Assembly: GCF_003574735.1 (NCBI RefSeq)
Contig: NZ_QORW01000023.1
Span: 1 to 64,000, forward strand
Direction: 5' to 3'
Origin: Dongia deserti
GTDB taxonomy: Bacteria > Pseudomonadota > Alphaproteobacteria > Dongiales > Dongiaceae
Length of the DNA: 64,000 bases
Shown here in pieces: positions 9,851-17,048 of the stretch. Every line of letters starts with the position of its first letter. Within the stretch, counting starts at the first letter, position 1. The notes beneath the pieces are model-generated. The model ran no database searches. It had not been told where the DNA came from and saw nothing but the letters and a program-made list of their open reading frames with translations. The position numbers were made by a program, and so were the translations under genes.

Positions 9851-10519
9851 CTAGGGCACGCGGCCGGCGCGCGCATCCAGGGCGTACGCGCGCAACGCCG
9901 GCGGCAAGTTGGGATTGGCGGCGAGGTACTGATCAACCACGTCAGACCTGCCGCAACCATGGCCAACGCCGTGCAGGGCGCTTTCCTGGCAAGCGATGTT
10001 CGGCAGCGCAAGCGTTCGGCGTATGACAGTGTCAACCGCTTCGCCGATGCGGCCGCGGCGGTCGTCGCCCGTCTCGCTCCGCAGCGAGATGATGTCCCTC
10101 CACATGTAGCAGACCCCGTTCAGCTCGCTACCGCCCGGCTCGGCGATGTGCGACAGCACCGGTGCGCAACGGGGCGCAAACACCCGTTCGAATAGCGCAT
10201 AGATGGTGTGAACGCAGGCAACCGCAGCCTCAGTTGTCACGCGCATGCGGTAGAGTTCGCGCCAGCAGCCACCTAGCTGCATATTCGTCAGGTAGTACAG
10301 GCCGCGCAATCTGTTCGTCGCTCAGACCCTCGAGCGCTGGAACCGGATCGCTGCAAAGCCCGTGAGATGATCGACGACGTGGAGCGGATGATCCCAAGGG
10401 TCCTCTTCCAGGCTGCTCCACCACGGATCGACCTGCTCCGGATCGCCACAGAACACGATATTGTGCCATTCCTCGAAGCTGCGCCGGACGTAGCCGTCAC
10501 CCAGGATGCGCTGGGTCAA
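9851..10519 (-). pseudogene. Broken tandem copy of the gene at 10531-11202
   Basis: The C-terminal 152 residues stay open and align with the neighbouring intact protein: CYMWRDIISL against CYMWWDIMPI, CQESALHGVGH against CQESALHGLGH, and YLAANPNLPPALRAYALDARAG against YLAANPTLRPELVRYAHAARAG. The N-terminal part (SFEEWHNIVF ... WWSSLEEDPWDHP) is in another frame that stops shortly after FAAIRFQRS, and the link (ALEGLSDEQIAR) is in the third frame. Two one-base losses within about 45 bases (around 10285-10340) explain all three frames. The TTG at 10519 after AGGGGG is a plausible original start. A sequencing error is the alternative explanation. Confidence 0.75.
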
Positions 10520-10530
10520 ACGATGGCCCC

Positions 10531-11202
10531 CTATTGAACGCAACCCGCGCGCGCCGCGTGTGCATAGCGCACGAGCTCCGGGCGCAGGGTCGGATTGGCG
10601 GCGAGATAAGCATTGATCGTGGTTTCGGTAAACTCCGGATAGGCGTGCGCCCAGTGGCCGAGGCCGTGCAATGCGCTCTCCTGGCAAGCAGGGTTCGGCA
10701 GACGCAGTATGTCCTCCATTTCGGAGAGACAGCCATCCTGGATTGGATCGGAGCCCGACGATTCCTTCACCGCTCCAATCGGCATGATGTCCCACCACAT
10801 GTAGCAGATGCGATTCAGCTCATTGTCGCCAGGCTCATCGAGATGCGACAGAACAGGTTCGCAGCGCGGCTGGAACAGGCGGGCGAACAAGCTGGACATC
10901 GCCTCGACGCAGGCCAATCGCGCCTCGATCGGCACGGTCGCGTCGGTCAGGAACCGGCAATAGGCACCGGCGCCATTGTCGACGAGATAGTAGAGGCCCT
11001 GGCCGATCTGGCTGTCGGCGAACTGCTCGGCCAGTGGCTCGGGTGTTTCGAACAGCTGAGTCATATAGGCGACGGCTTGCGCCGGCTCGGGATCCCACCA
11101 ATCCTCGTCTGCATTGAAATACCAGGCCTGTTCAGAGAAAGGCACGGCATGGCCGAACACGTAATCGATCCAGTCTTCATAGCTGAGATCGGTCTTTGAC
11201 AT
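10531..11202 (-). CDS. Unknown protein with CQESALHGLGH motif
   Basis: 223 residues, acidic, no signal peptide or membrane span. It begins with LSYEDWIDYVFGH and FNADEDWWDPEP and its most conserved-looking part, by comparison with the broken copy downstream, is NPACQESALHGLGHWAHAYP (a Cys followed by an H-x3-H pair) and a C-terminal YLAANPTLRPELVRYA helix. The His pair and Cys could bind a metal, which is only a guess. I do not recognise a named family. It resembles small alpha-helical repeat proteins in composition. The stop is 11 bases before the start of the broken copy, so the two were one transcript after a tandem duplication. Confidence 0.7.
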   Translation of the reverse strand: MSKTDLSYEDWIDYVFGHAVPFSEQAWYFNADEDWWDPEPAQAVAYMTQLFETPEPLAEQFADSQIGQGLYYLVDNGAGAYCRFLTDATVPIEARLACVEAMSSLFARLFQPRCEPVLSHLDEPGDNELNRICYMWWDIMPIGAVKESSGSDPIQDGCLSEMEDILRLPNPACQESALHGLGHWAHAYPEFTETTINAYLAANPTLRPELVRYAHAARAGCVQ

Positions 11203-11364
11203 CACTTTTTGCCTACACGGCCCGCGCCGTCGCGGTTCGCATTTGATGCGTTAGCCCTACAATTTCTTGGCGCGTTCGGCGAAATTTATATTGACCCTCG
11301 TCCATTCTAAAGAAGACAATTAAGTCTACCAGACCAATCTCCGACAGAGGGCGACCATGGCAAC

Positions 11365-11502
11365 ATGGCTTGTCGGTGGGTCGTGGACGACGTTGCCAGC
11401 ACTGAGGGTGCCGTCAACTTTTTCGAGGCGGCAGAAAATCAGGCAGCGTTCGGGAACTCTGAATATCGTGAAATCGCCCGACCCGACATCTCGGCCGGCT
11501 GA
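11365..11502 (+). CDS. Possible small ORF in a 520-base gap
   Basis: The gap between 11203 and 11723 has no clear gene. One 45-codon frame begins ATGGCTTGTCGGTGG and encodes an acidic peptide with NFFEAAENQAAFG, a composition more protein-like than the overlapping frames. No good ribosome binding site is seen. Upstream, TTGACC (11291-11296) with GACAAT 18 bases later could be a promoter for this ORF or for the FecR gene further down. Treat as unproven. Confidence 0.25.
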   Translation: MACRWVVDDVASTEGAVNFFEAAENQAAFGNSEYREIARPDISAG

Positions 11503-11723
11503 GGGAGGCCGGGACAGGCGGGATTAGATCAGGGGTGGATCATACCTCCTGTGGCGCATGAGCGGGACGTTCATGCGGCGCGCAGAATTTCGATCGCAAG
11601 TGGGGACGAACGCACTGGAAGCAGTGCACGCGCCGGCCTGAATCCGCCAGAAGGCGGACGCGTCGGCGCGCAAGCGCCGAAAAGGCGTGTCGAAGAACGG
11701 GTGTGTGCGATTCGGAGGGTTCC

Positions 11724-12677
11724 ATGAAACGCAGATTGGCGTACGAGATCTGTTACGCCATTGCCGCGCTGTGGGCTATGCCGCAGGCCGCGAAGGCCGC
11801 CGGCATAGCGACCGTCGTGGACGTGGTGAACGAAGGCTTTCGGCAGCCGCCGGGCGACAAGGAGATCACCGCCAGAGTTTCCGACGAACTGGTGCAGAAC
11901 GAAGCGTTGCGCACCAAGCGGGAGTCGGTGATCCAGGTGCAGTTCATCGACGGCTCCGAGCTCAGCGTCGAGCAATTGAGCGAAATGGTGCTGTCCGACT
12001 ACGTGTTCGATGGGGCGGCCGCGTCGGGCGTCATCAATCTCAATACCGGGCTGTTCCATTTCAACTCGAACGGCAGGCCGGATCAGGGCGTAAAGCTGCG
12101 CACGCCGGTCGCGACGATCGGCATCCGCGGCACCGAGTTCCTGGTCCATGTCGACGGTGACGATGCAACCATCATCGACATCCTGGATGGCTCGGTCGAT
12201 GCAATTCCGCACGGCAAGGGCAAGGCGGCCACGTGCGTCGGCGGCCAGAGCATCCTGATCGCGAGTGCGAATGCAGACGCCCAGTGCGGCGACATCGGAT
12301 CCTTCTCGACTGCGGCTGGCCCGGCCAGCGGGCCCGAAACTCCGGGCAGCGAGCATGAAGCTCGAGATCGCGAGCAGGAAGCACGCGCCGATCCGCCGGC
12401 GCGGGATACTAGCGGGAAGCCTGGTGGTGAAGATCCGGGCGGTGAAGATCCGGGCGGCGAGGATCCAGGCGGCGAGGACGGCGAGAAGGGCGAGCACGGC
12501 GAGAAGGGCGAGCACGGCGAGAAGGGCGAGGACGGCGAGAAGAGCGAGCACGGCGAGAAGGGCGAGCACGGCGAGAAGGGCGAACACGGCGAGAAGGGCG
12601 AACACGGCGAGAAAGGCGAACACGGCGAGAAAGGCGAACACGGCGAGAAGGGCGAGGGTAGCCGCGGCGGACACTAG
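11724..12677 (+). CDS. FecR-domain protein with collagen-like Gly-X-Y tail
   Basis: 317 residues from the ATG preceded by GGAGGG. A signal peptide (hydrophobic to about residue 27, ending AAKAAG) is followed by a FecR domain (about 50-185) with the typical RTPVATIGIRGTEFLV strand and DGSVDAIPHGKG. After a Pro/Gly/Glu linker, four GGEDP-type repeats lead into ten hexapeptides, nearly all GEKGEH, i.e. about 20 Gly-X-Y triplets with a single Gly-to-Ser break (GEKSEH), ending GSRGGH. FecR domains usually sit in the periplasm or on the surface and relay or bind signals. No sigma factor or TonB receptor gene is adjacent, so it is not a classic Fec regulator. The collagen-like tail is the striking part. 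Confidence 0.85.
   Translation: MKRRLAYEICYAIAALWAMPQAAKAAGIATVVDVVNEGFRQPPGDKEITARVSDELVQNEALRTKRESVIQVQFIDGSELSVEQLSEMVLSDYVFDGAAASGVINLNTGLFHFNSNGRPDQGVKLRTPVATIGIRGTEFLVHVDGDDATIIDILDGSVDAIPHGKGKAATCVGGQSILIASANADAQCGDIGSFSTAAGPASGPETPGSEHEARDREQEARADPPARDTSGKPGGEDPGGEDPGGEDPGGEDGEKGEHGEKGEHGEKGEDGEKSEHGEKGEHGEKGEHGEKGEHGEKGEHGEKGEHGEKGEGSRGGH
12480..12659 (+). repeat. Ten 18-bp tandem repeats coding GEKGEH
   Basis: Unit GGCGAGAAGGGCGAGCAC with few differences (GAA for GAG, AAA for AAG, one AGC for GGC, one GAC for CAC). Copies 5-9 differ from one another only at silent third positions, so the array probably expanded recently by slippage or unequal exchange. Just before it, 15-bp units encoding GGEDP form a second short array at about 12424-12479. 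Confidence 0.95.
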
Positions 12678-12763
12678 CCCGGTCTTGGCAGAGACGGGTC
12701 CTGCCTGACCATCGGCCAGATGATCGGTTGGTGACTCGTTGCTGCGACCAGATCCAGGCCCGC

Positions 12764-13405
12764 CTACACCGGTGGCGCGGCGTGGTAGTAGTGCCAGAGC
12801 ATCCGTGAGGCATAGGAGCGGTACGGACGCCACGGCTCCGCGATCTCGCGCAGCTCCATCGGGCTCGGCCGCTCCTTTAAGCGCTTCATCCGCTGGGCAG
12901 CGACGACGAGGCCGAGATCGTGGGCCGGCAGCACATCGGGCCGGCGCAGGCCGAACAGCAGGAACACTTCGGCGGACCAGACGCCGAGCCCTTTGACGCT
13001 GGTGATCGCGGCGATCACCTCTTCGTCGCTTTGCCGGCGCAGCCTGGGCATTGAGAGGCGACCATCGAGAAAGGCCGCTGCGAGGTCCCGGCCATAGATG
13101 ATCTTTTGCCGGCTGAAGCCGATGGCGCGCAGATCATCGTCGCTCAGCTTCAGGAATGCTTCGGGCGAATTCCCTTCGAGTGCTGAATCGAGCCGGGCCG
13201 AGATCGCCTTGGCGGCGTGGGTCGAGACCTGCTGAGCCACGATCACATGCAACAGGCCCAGGAAACCAGCAGGACGTCTGCGCGCCGGTGGCGGGCCGAC
13301 CTCTTCGATCGCGCGCGCGAAGTCCTGGTCAGCCTTGCCGAGATGGGCGAGGGCGCGTTGCAGCAGGTCGCGATCTTCTTTAGGTCTAGCCATATGCGCC
13401 TGCAC
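12764..13405 (-). CDS. DNA-3-methyladenine glycosylase, AlkA/HhH-GPD family
   Basis: 213 residues; base-excision repair enzyme that removes alkylated purines. The helix-hairpin-helix GPD core is visible: AITSVKGLGVWSAEVFLLFGL (hairpin), then VLPAHDLGLV, whose Asp (near residue 176) is the catalytic residue, and the C-terminal PWRPYRSYASRMLWHY that is usual in this family. It lacks the N-terminal AlkA domain of E. coli, as in the short MAG-type proteins. A GTG start lies five bases after AAGGA; an ATG four codons downstream is an alternative. Divergent from gluQ with only 17 bases between starts. Confidence 0.92.
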   Translation of the reverse strand: MQAHMARPKEDRDLLQRALAHLGKADQDFARAIEEVGPPPARRRPAGFLGLLHVIVAQQVSTHAAKAISARLDSALEGNSPEAFLKLSDDDLRAIGFSRQKIIYGRDLAAAFLDGRLSMPRLRRQSDEEVIAAITSVKGLGVWSAEVFLLFGLRRPDVLPAHDLGLVVAAQRMKRLKERPSPMELREIAEPWRPYRSYASRMLWHYYHAAPPV

Positions 13406-13422
13406 TCTATCCTTGCGGTTTC

Positions 13423-14250
13423 ATGATCGTCACGCGTTTCGCGCCCAGCCCGACGGGCTACCTGCATTTGGGCCACGCGCATTCCGCGCTGGTGGGGTGG
13501 CACAGCGCGCGGGCGGAATCCGGCCGATTCTTGCTGCGCATCGAAGACATCGATCCGACGCGCTGCCGGCCCGAGTTCGAAGCAGCAATCCTGGAGGACC
13601 TCGCCTGGCTCGGCCTCGATTGGGATGGGCCCGTTCGACGCCAGTCGGAGCATCTGGCGGACTACGCGGGGGCGCTCGACCGGCTGCGCGCCATGGGCCT
13701 CATCTATCCGTGCTTCTGCAGCCGCAAGGACATTGCCGCCGCGGTGACAGCGCCGCATGGGCCGGAGGGACCGGTCTATCCCGGCACGTGCCGCAACCAA
13801 CCACCCGATTGGGTGCACGCGCGGCAGGAGCGGGGCGATCCCTATGCCCTGCGACTGGATGTCGCAAAGGCCCGCGCCATCTCGGGCGCCCTGGCCTTCA
13901 CCGATGAACGGGAAGGCGTAGTGGAGGCCCGACCCGAGACCCTGGGCGACGTGGTGCTGGCGCGGCGGGACGCGCCCGCCAGCTATCATCTCTGCGTCAC
14001 GCTCGACGATCACCTACAGGAGGTGACTTTAGTCACTCGCGGAGTCGACCTGTTCCACGCCACGCACGTTCACCGGCTGTTGCAGGCAATTCTGGGCTTG
14101 AATGTTCCCACCTACGCACACCATCTGTTGCTGACCAACGCCGCAGGGGAGCGGCTGTCCAAACGCGACGGCGCAATGGGCCTGAGGGCGCTGCGCCAAG
14201 CGGGCCGATCGGCGGCAGAGGTGCGGGCGTTGGCGGGATTCCCGACGTAA
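13423..14250 (+). CDS. gluQ: Glutamyl-Q tRNA(Asp) synthetase
   Basis: 275 residues; a catalytic-core paralogue of glutamyl-tRNA synthetase that attaches Glu to queuosine at position 34 of tRNA-Asp. It begins RFAPSPTGYLHLGHAHSAL with the HIGH-type motif HLGH, has RIEDIDPTR, a zinc site of the family type (CFCSR and PGTCR, near residues 100-125) and the KMSKS equivalent RLSKRDGA near residue 243. It lacks the anticodon-binding domain, as expected. The short length and the zinc cysteines separate it from GltX. Confidence 0.95.
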   Translation: MIVTRFAPSPTGYLHLGHAHSALVGWHSARAESGRFLLRIEDIDPTRCRPEFEAAILEDLAWLGLDWDGPVRRQSEHLADYAGALDRLRAMGLIYPCFCSRKDIAAAVTAPHGPEGPVYPGTCRNQPPDWVHARQERGDPYALRLDVAKARAISGALAFTDEREGVVEARPETLGDVVLARRDAPASYHLCVTLDDHLQEVTLVTRGVDLFHATHVHRLLQAILGLNVPTYAHHLLLTNAAGERLSKRDGAMGLRALRQAGRSAAEVRALAGFPT

Positions 14251-14307
14251 TCCCGAGGACAGACCGAAAAACTAGGGGGCGCGGGTCGATGGGCCTGCGC
14301 GCAAGGG

Positions 14308-15006
14308 ATGGATCCTGAGCTCTACTCGGCCCTGCTCGCGCTCGGCCAAGTCATCATCATCGACCTCGTTCTCGCCGGCGACAACGCGATCGTCGTCGGC
14401 ATGGCCGCGGCGGGCTTGCCCAAGGAGCAGCGCGGCAAAGTCATTCTGATCGGTATCGCAGCGGCCACCGCCCTCCGCATCTTCTTTGCACTCATCACCT
14501 CACAGCTCCTCCTGATTATCGGCCTGACGCTGGCGGGTGGTTTGCTGCTGCTCTGGGTGTGCTGGAAGTTCTGGCGCGAGCTGGTGGAGCAACGGCGCGA
14601 ACGCCTGCGTCACGCGGCCATGTCGCAGCATGAACTGACCAAGGACGAGCGGCGCGAACTGGCCGAGCCTCCGGAGGCGCTGCCGGGCGCGCCGCCGGCC
14701 AAGACCATGCGGCAGGCCATCACCCAGATCGTCATCGCTGACGTCTCCATGTCGCTCGACAACGTGCTGGCGGTCGCCGGCGCAGCGCACGAGCATACCT
14801 GGGTCCTGATCGTCGGCCTCGTCTTGTCGGTCGGACTGATGGGCGCGGCGGCAACCATCATCGCGAACGTGCTGAAGAAGTACCACTGGATCGCCTATGT
14901 CGGCCTTGCCATCATCCTGTGGGTCGCGCTCGACATGATCTATCGTGGCTCGGTGGAAGTGGTGACTGAAATGGGCGACATAGGCGCGCTGCAGATGCTG
15001 CAGTAG
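14308..15006 (+). CDS. TerC-family membrane protein (YjbE type)
   Basis: 232-residue integral membrane protein with seven predicted spans. The paired acidic motifs LAGDNAIVVG (near residue 22) and MSLDNVLAVAG (near 148) sit in membrane helices and probably bind metal ions. Related proteins (Alx, MeeF) export manganese. A charged cytosolic loop of about 45 residues lies between the halves. The 57-base upstream gap is too short for a yybP-ykoY riboswitch. Regulation is not apparent. Confidence 0.9.
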   Translation: MDPELYSALLALGQVIIIDLVLAGDNAIVVGMAAAGLPKEQRGKVILIGIAAATALRIFFALITSQLLLIIGLTLAGGLLLLWVCWKFWRELVEQRRERLRHAAMSQHELTKDERRELAEPPEALPGAPPAKTMRQAITQIVIADVSMSLDNVLAVAGAAHEHTWVLIVGLVLSVGLMGAAATIIANVLKKYHWIAYVGLAIILWVALDMIYRGSVEVVTEMGDIGALQMLQ

Positions 15007-15028
15007 GCCACTACCATTCTGTTTATTT

Positions 15029-15130
15029 CGTCATGGTCGTGCTTGGCACGACCATCCACCAGTTTGCCTGGAGCCGTGCGGTCCTGCCGAGAGAAACTCG
15101 TGGATGGTCGAACCAAGTCCGACCATGACG
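15029..15130. repeat. Double-hairpin intergenic repeat, copy 3
   Basis: Bounded by CGTCATGGTCG and CCGACCATGACG. The left half folds as ATGGTCGTGC-TTG-GCACGACCAT and is followed by CCACCAG; the right half starts CTCGTGGATGGTCG. It fills the space between the convergent ends of terC and the Nudix gene. Confidence 0.75.
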
Positions 15131-15151
15131 AGAGAATTTCAAGAGTCGAGG

Positions 15152-16006
15152 CTAACTCTCATGCCGCCACAGGCCGAGGGCCAGGTCGCTGTAGTCGGGA
15201 TGTTCCGGCGTAAGGTGGCCGTGGCGGATCAGGAAGTCGATCACTACCAGCGCCACATTGAACTTGAAGTCCTCGCCGGCTGACAGGATCGATTCGACTT
15301 CGTCGAGTTCCATCAGGCGAAAGCTCGCGATCTCGCCATCCTTGTTGACGGGCGTGAAGTCGGCGGGCAGCTCCAGATCGTAGACGAACAGGGTATCGTT
15401 GCGCAGCCAGCCCTGATGCTCCATGCGGTAGCGGAGGGCACCGGCCGGCCTGGCGCACGCGGCGAGGGCGGCGGGGATGGAGGCTTCTTCCTCGCACTCC
15501 TTCGCCAGGCACTCCTGCACGCCCATGCCAAGTGAAATGCCGCCGGCGACGAGATGGTCCAGCTTGCCGGGCTCGATCGGTCGGTTGTCGGCGCGCTTGC
15601 CGACCCACAGTTTCAGGCGTCCGCGCTCGCGCACGAAGCCGTTCATGTGCACGCCGTAACCATGGACGCCGAACATCGGCACGGCCGAACGCTCCAGCCG
15701 CATCATCGGCGCTGCGCCGAACCGCGTCAGCACCGGGAACCACTCGTTGCGCCAGCCGGTAAACACGCCCGCCTCGTAGAGGTCGCGCGCGACGTCGCCG
15801 ATGGCGGCGGAACGGTGTTCGAAGCTCGCCAGATGATCGCGCAGACGCACCGCGCTGTCGTCGACGGAAAGCACGGTCGGATAGTTGGCCAGCCGCGTGG
15901 CGATGTCGCGCCGGACCCAGCCTGCCGTCTCTCCGACGATCAACCAGGGCAGGAACTTCCGCATGTCCGCGCTCTGGCAGCGGTGGATGTGATCGATCAG
16001 GCTCAT
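15152..16006 (-). CDS. DUF4743/Nudix hydrolase-like protein, copy B
   Basis: 284 residues with the two-part layout of DUF4743 plus Nudix: an N-terminal region (about 1-115) ending with ERSAVPMFGVHGYGVHMNGFV, then a Nudix fold whose helix is degenerate but retains LAKECEEEASI. Relatives include eukaryotic thiamine-diphosphate-linked Nudix proteins (the C-terminal part of Tnr3 and plant Nudt20/24) that hydrolyse damaged forms of thiamine diphosphate. The substrate here is inferred, not shown. Its start overlaps the stop of the upstream paralogue by four bases (ATGA), so the two are translationally coupled. Confidence 0.85.
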   Translation of the reverse strand: MSLIDHIHRCQSADMRKFLPWLIVGETAGWVRRDIATRLANYPTVLSVDDSAVRLRDHLASFEHRSAAIGDVARDLYEAGVFTGWRNEWFPVLTRFGAAPMMRLERSAVPMFGVHGYGVHMNGFVRERGRLKLWVGKRADNRPIEPGKLDHLVAGGISLGMGVQECLAKECEEEASIPAALAACARPAGALRYRMEHQGWLRNDTLFVYDLELPADFTPVNKDGEIASFRLMELDEVESILSAGEDFKFNVALVVIDFLIRHGHLTPEHPDYSDLALGLWRHES

Positions 16007-16884
16007 GTGCGCACGTAGGGGGTTGGCCTGCGCAGCTCAGCGATCAAATCGAGATAATCGGGATCGTCCGGGCCGACAATTCCGAAACGCACCAGCAGGT
16101 CGAGCTTCGCCAGAGCAGCGTCGAACATGAAATCGTCGGCATTGCGCAGATTCTCTTCCAGGCGCTTCATCGACCAGAGCTGGAATTCCGAGACCTCGCC
16201 ATCGTCGTTGCGCGGCTGGAAGTCGGCCGGCAACTCGAGATCGAAGTTGAACTGCACGCCGACACGCAAGCCCTCGGCCGCCTCGATCAACATGGTGGTC
16301 ACGCTGACCGGCCTTGCGCGCTCCGCCAAGGTCGGGCCGATGCAGGCCTCCTCCGCGCATTCCTTCAGGAGGTTCTCGGCGATCGAGATGCCGTAAGGCT
16401 GCCCGCCGCCGACCACCAGGTCAAGCATGCCGGGATCGACGTGCTTGGTCATGGCGCGGCGCGCGATCCAGACTTTGCATTCCTCACCCGCGCGCACCAG
16501 GCCATTCACATTGATGCCGTAGGTCTGCAGCCCGAACAGAGGCGTCGCCGCGCGTTCCATCAGCAGCAGCGGTGCTTCGCCGAACCGGCGGTTGACGGGA
16601 TAGAGCTCGCCGCGCCAGCCGGGAATGGCACCACGCTCATGGAGCTTCGCCAGTGCATCGGCAACTGCCGTGCTGCGGTCCTTGACCTCGGCGAGGCGGT
16701 CATGCAGATGTACTTCGCGATCGGTCAGGTAAAAGATATCGGGAAACTCGGCGAGCAACTGGGCGAAATCCGGCTTGATCCAGCCGACGTGACGATCTGC
16801 CACCATGAAGCGACGATATGGCGCCAGGTGAGCGCGCGGATAGCGGCGGAACAGCCGCAACAGGCTGGACGATTCCACGCTCAC
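16003..16884 (-). CDS. DUF4743/Nudix hydrolase-like protein, copy A
   Basis: 293 residues from a GTG placed after GAGAGGGG; a longer frame upstream starts in Arg-rich text and is unlikely. It has the same order as its downstream paralogue: RRFMVADRHVGWIKPDF, LLLMERAATPLFGLQTYGINVNGLV, KVWIARRAMTKHVDPGMLDLVVGGGQPYG (long stretch at about 150-178) and the Nudix helix LKECAEEACIG. The two copies differ widely, so the duplication is old. A tandem coupled pair hints at a two-protein function or different substrates. No thiamine gene lies nearby. Confidence 0.85.
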   Translation of the reverse strand: MSVESSSLLRLFRRYPRAHLAPYRRFMVADRHVGWIKPDFAQLLAEFPDIFYLTDREVHLHDRLAEVKDRSTAVADALAKLHERGAIPGWRGELYPVNRRFGEAPLLLMERAATPLFGLQTYGINVNGLVRAGEECKVWIARRAMTKHVDPGMLDLVVGGGQPYGISIAENLLKECAEEACIGPTLAERARPVSVTTMLIEAAEGLRVGVQFNFDLELPADFQPRNDDGEVSEFQLWSMKRLEENLRNADDFMFDAALAKLDLLVRFGIVGPDDPDYLDLIAELRRPTPYVRT

Positions 16885-17048
16885 GCGCCCCTCTCCAGTT
16901 CTTGCAGCTTTAGCATCTGCCACCGTCTCGCCGCAATTGCGCCTTCGCCCCGCCATCTACGCGCGCGACACAGGTCTACCTGCCGCAGGAAAGCCAGCGC
17001 CACGCGCGTTGCAGCACCTTGGCACGGTTCTAGAGAAGGGGAAGGCAA

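Noticed and set aside
11724..12677. FecR protein as part of a FecI-FecR-TonB receptor iron-signalling system
   Set aside because: No ECF sigma factor or TonB-dependent receptor gene lies nearby, and the protein has an N-terminal signal peptide rather than the cytosolic N-terminus of FecR anti-sigma factors.
12264..12690. CRISPR-like array suggested by regular repeats
   Set aside because: The repeats are 18-bp, directly adjacent, in frame and translate to Gly-X-Y; there are no unique spacers.
11571..12833. 420-codon minus-strand frame with Leu-Ala-Val repeats that look like a membrane protein
   Set aside because: It is the reverse of the GEKGEH repeat array and the FecR domain; the hydrophobic repeats are only the complement of GAG/AAG codons. 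The plus frame has a signal peptide and FecR motifs.
14251..14307. yybP-ykoY manganese riboswitch before terC
   Set aside because: The gap is only 57 bases, too short for the aptamer, and its conserved loops are absent.
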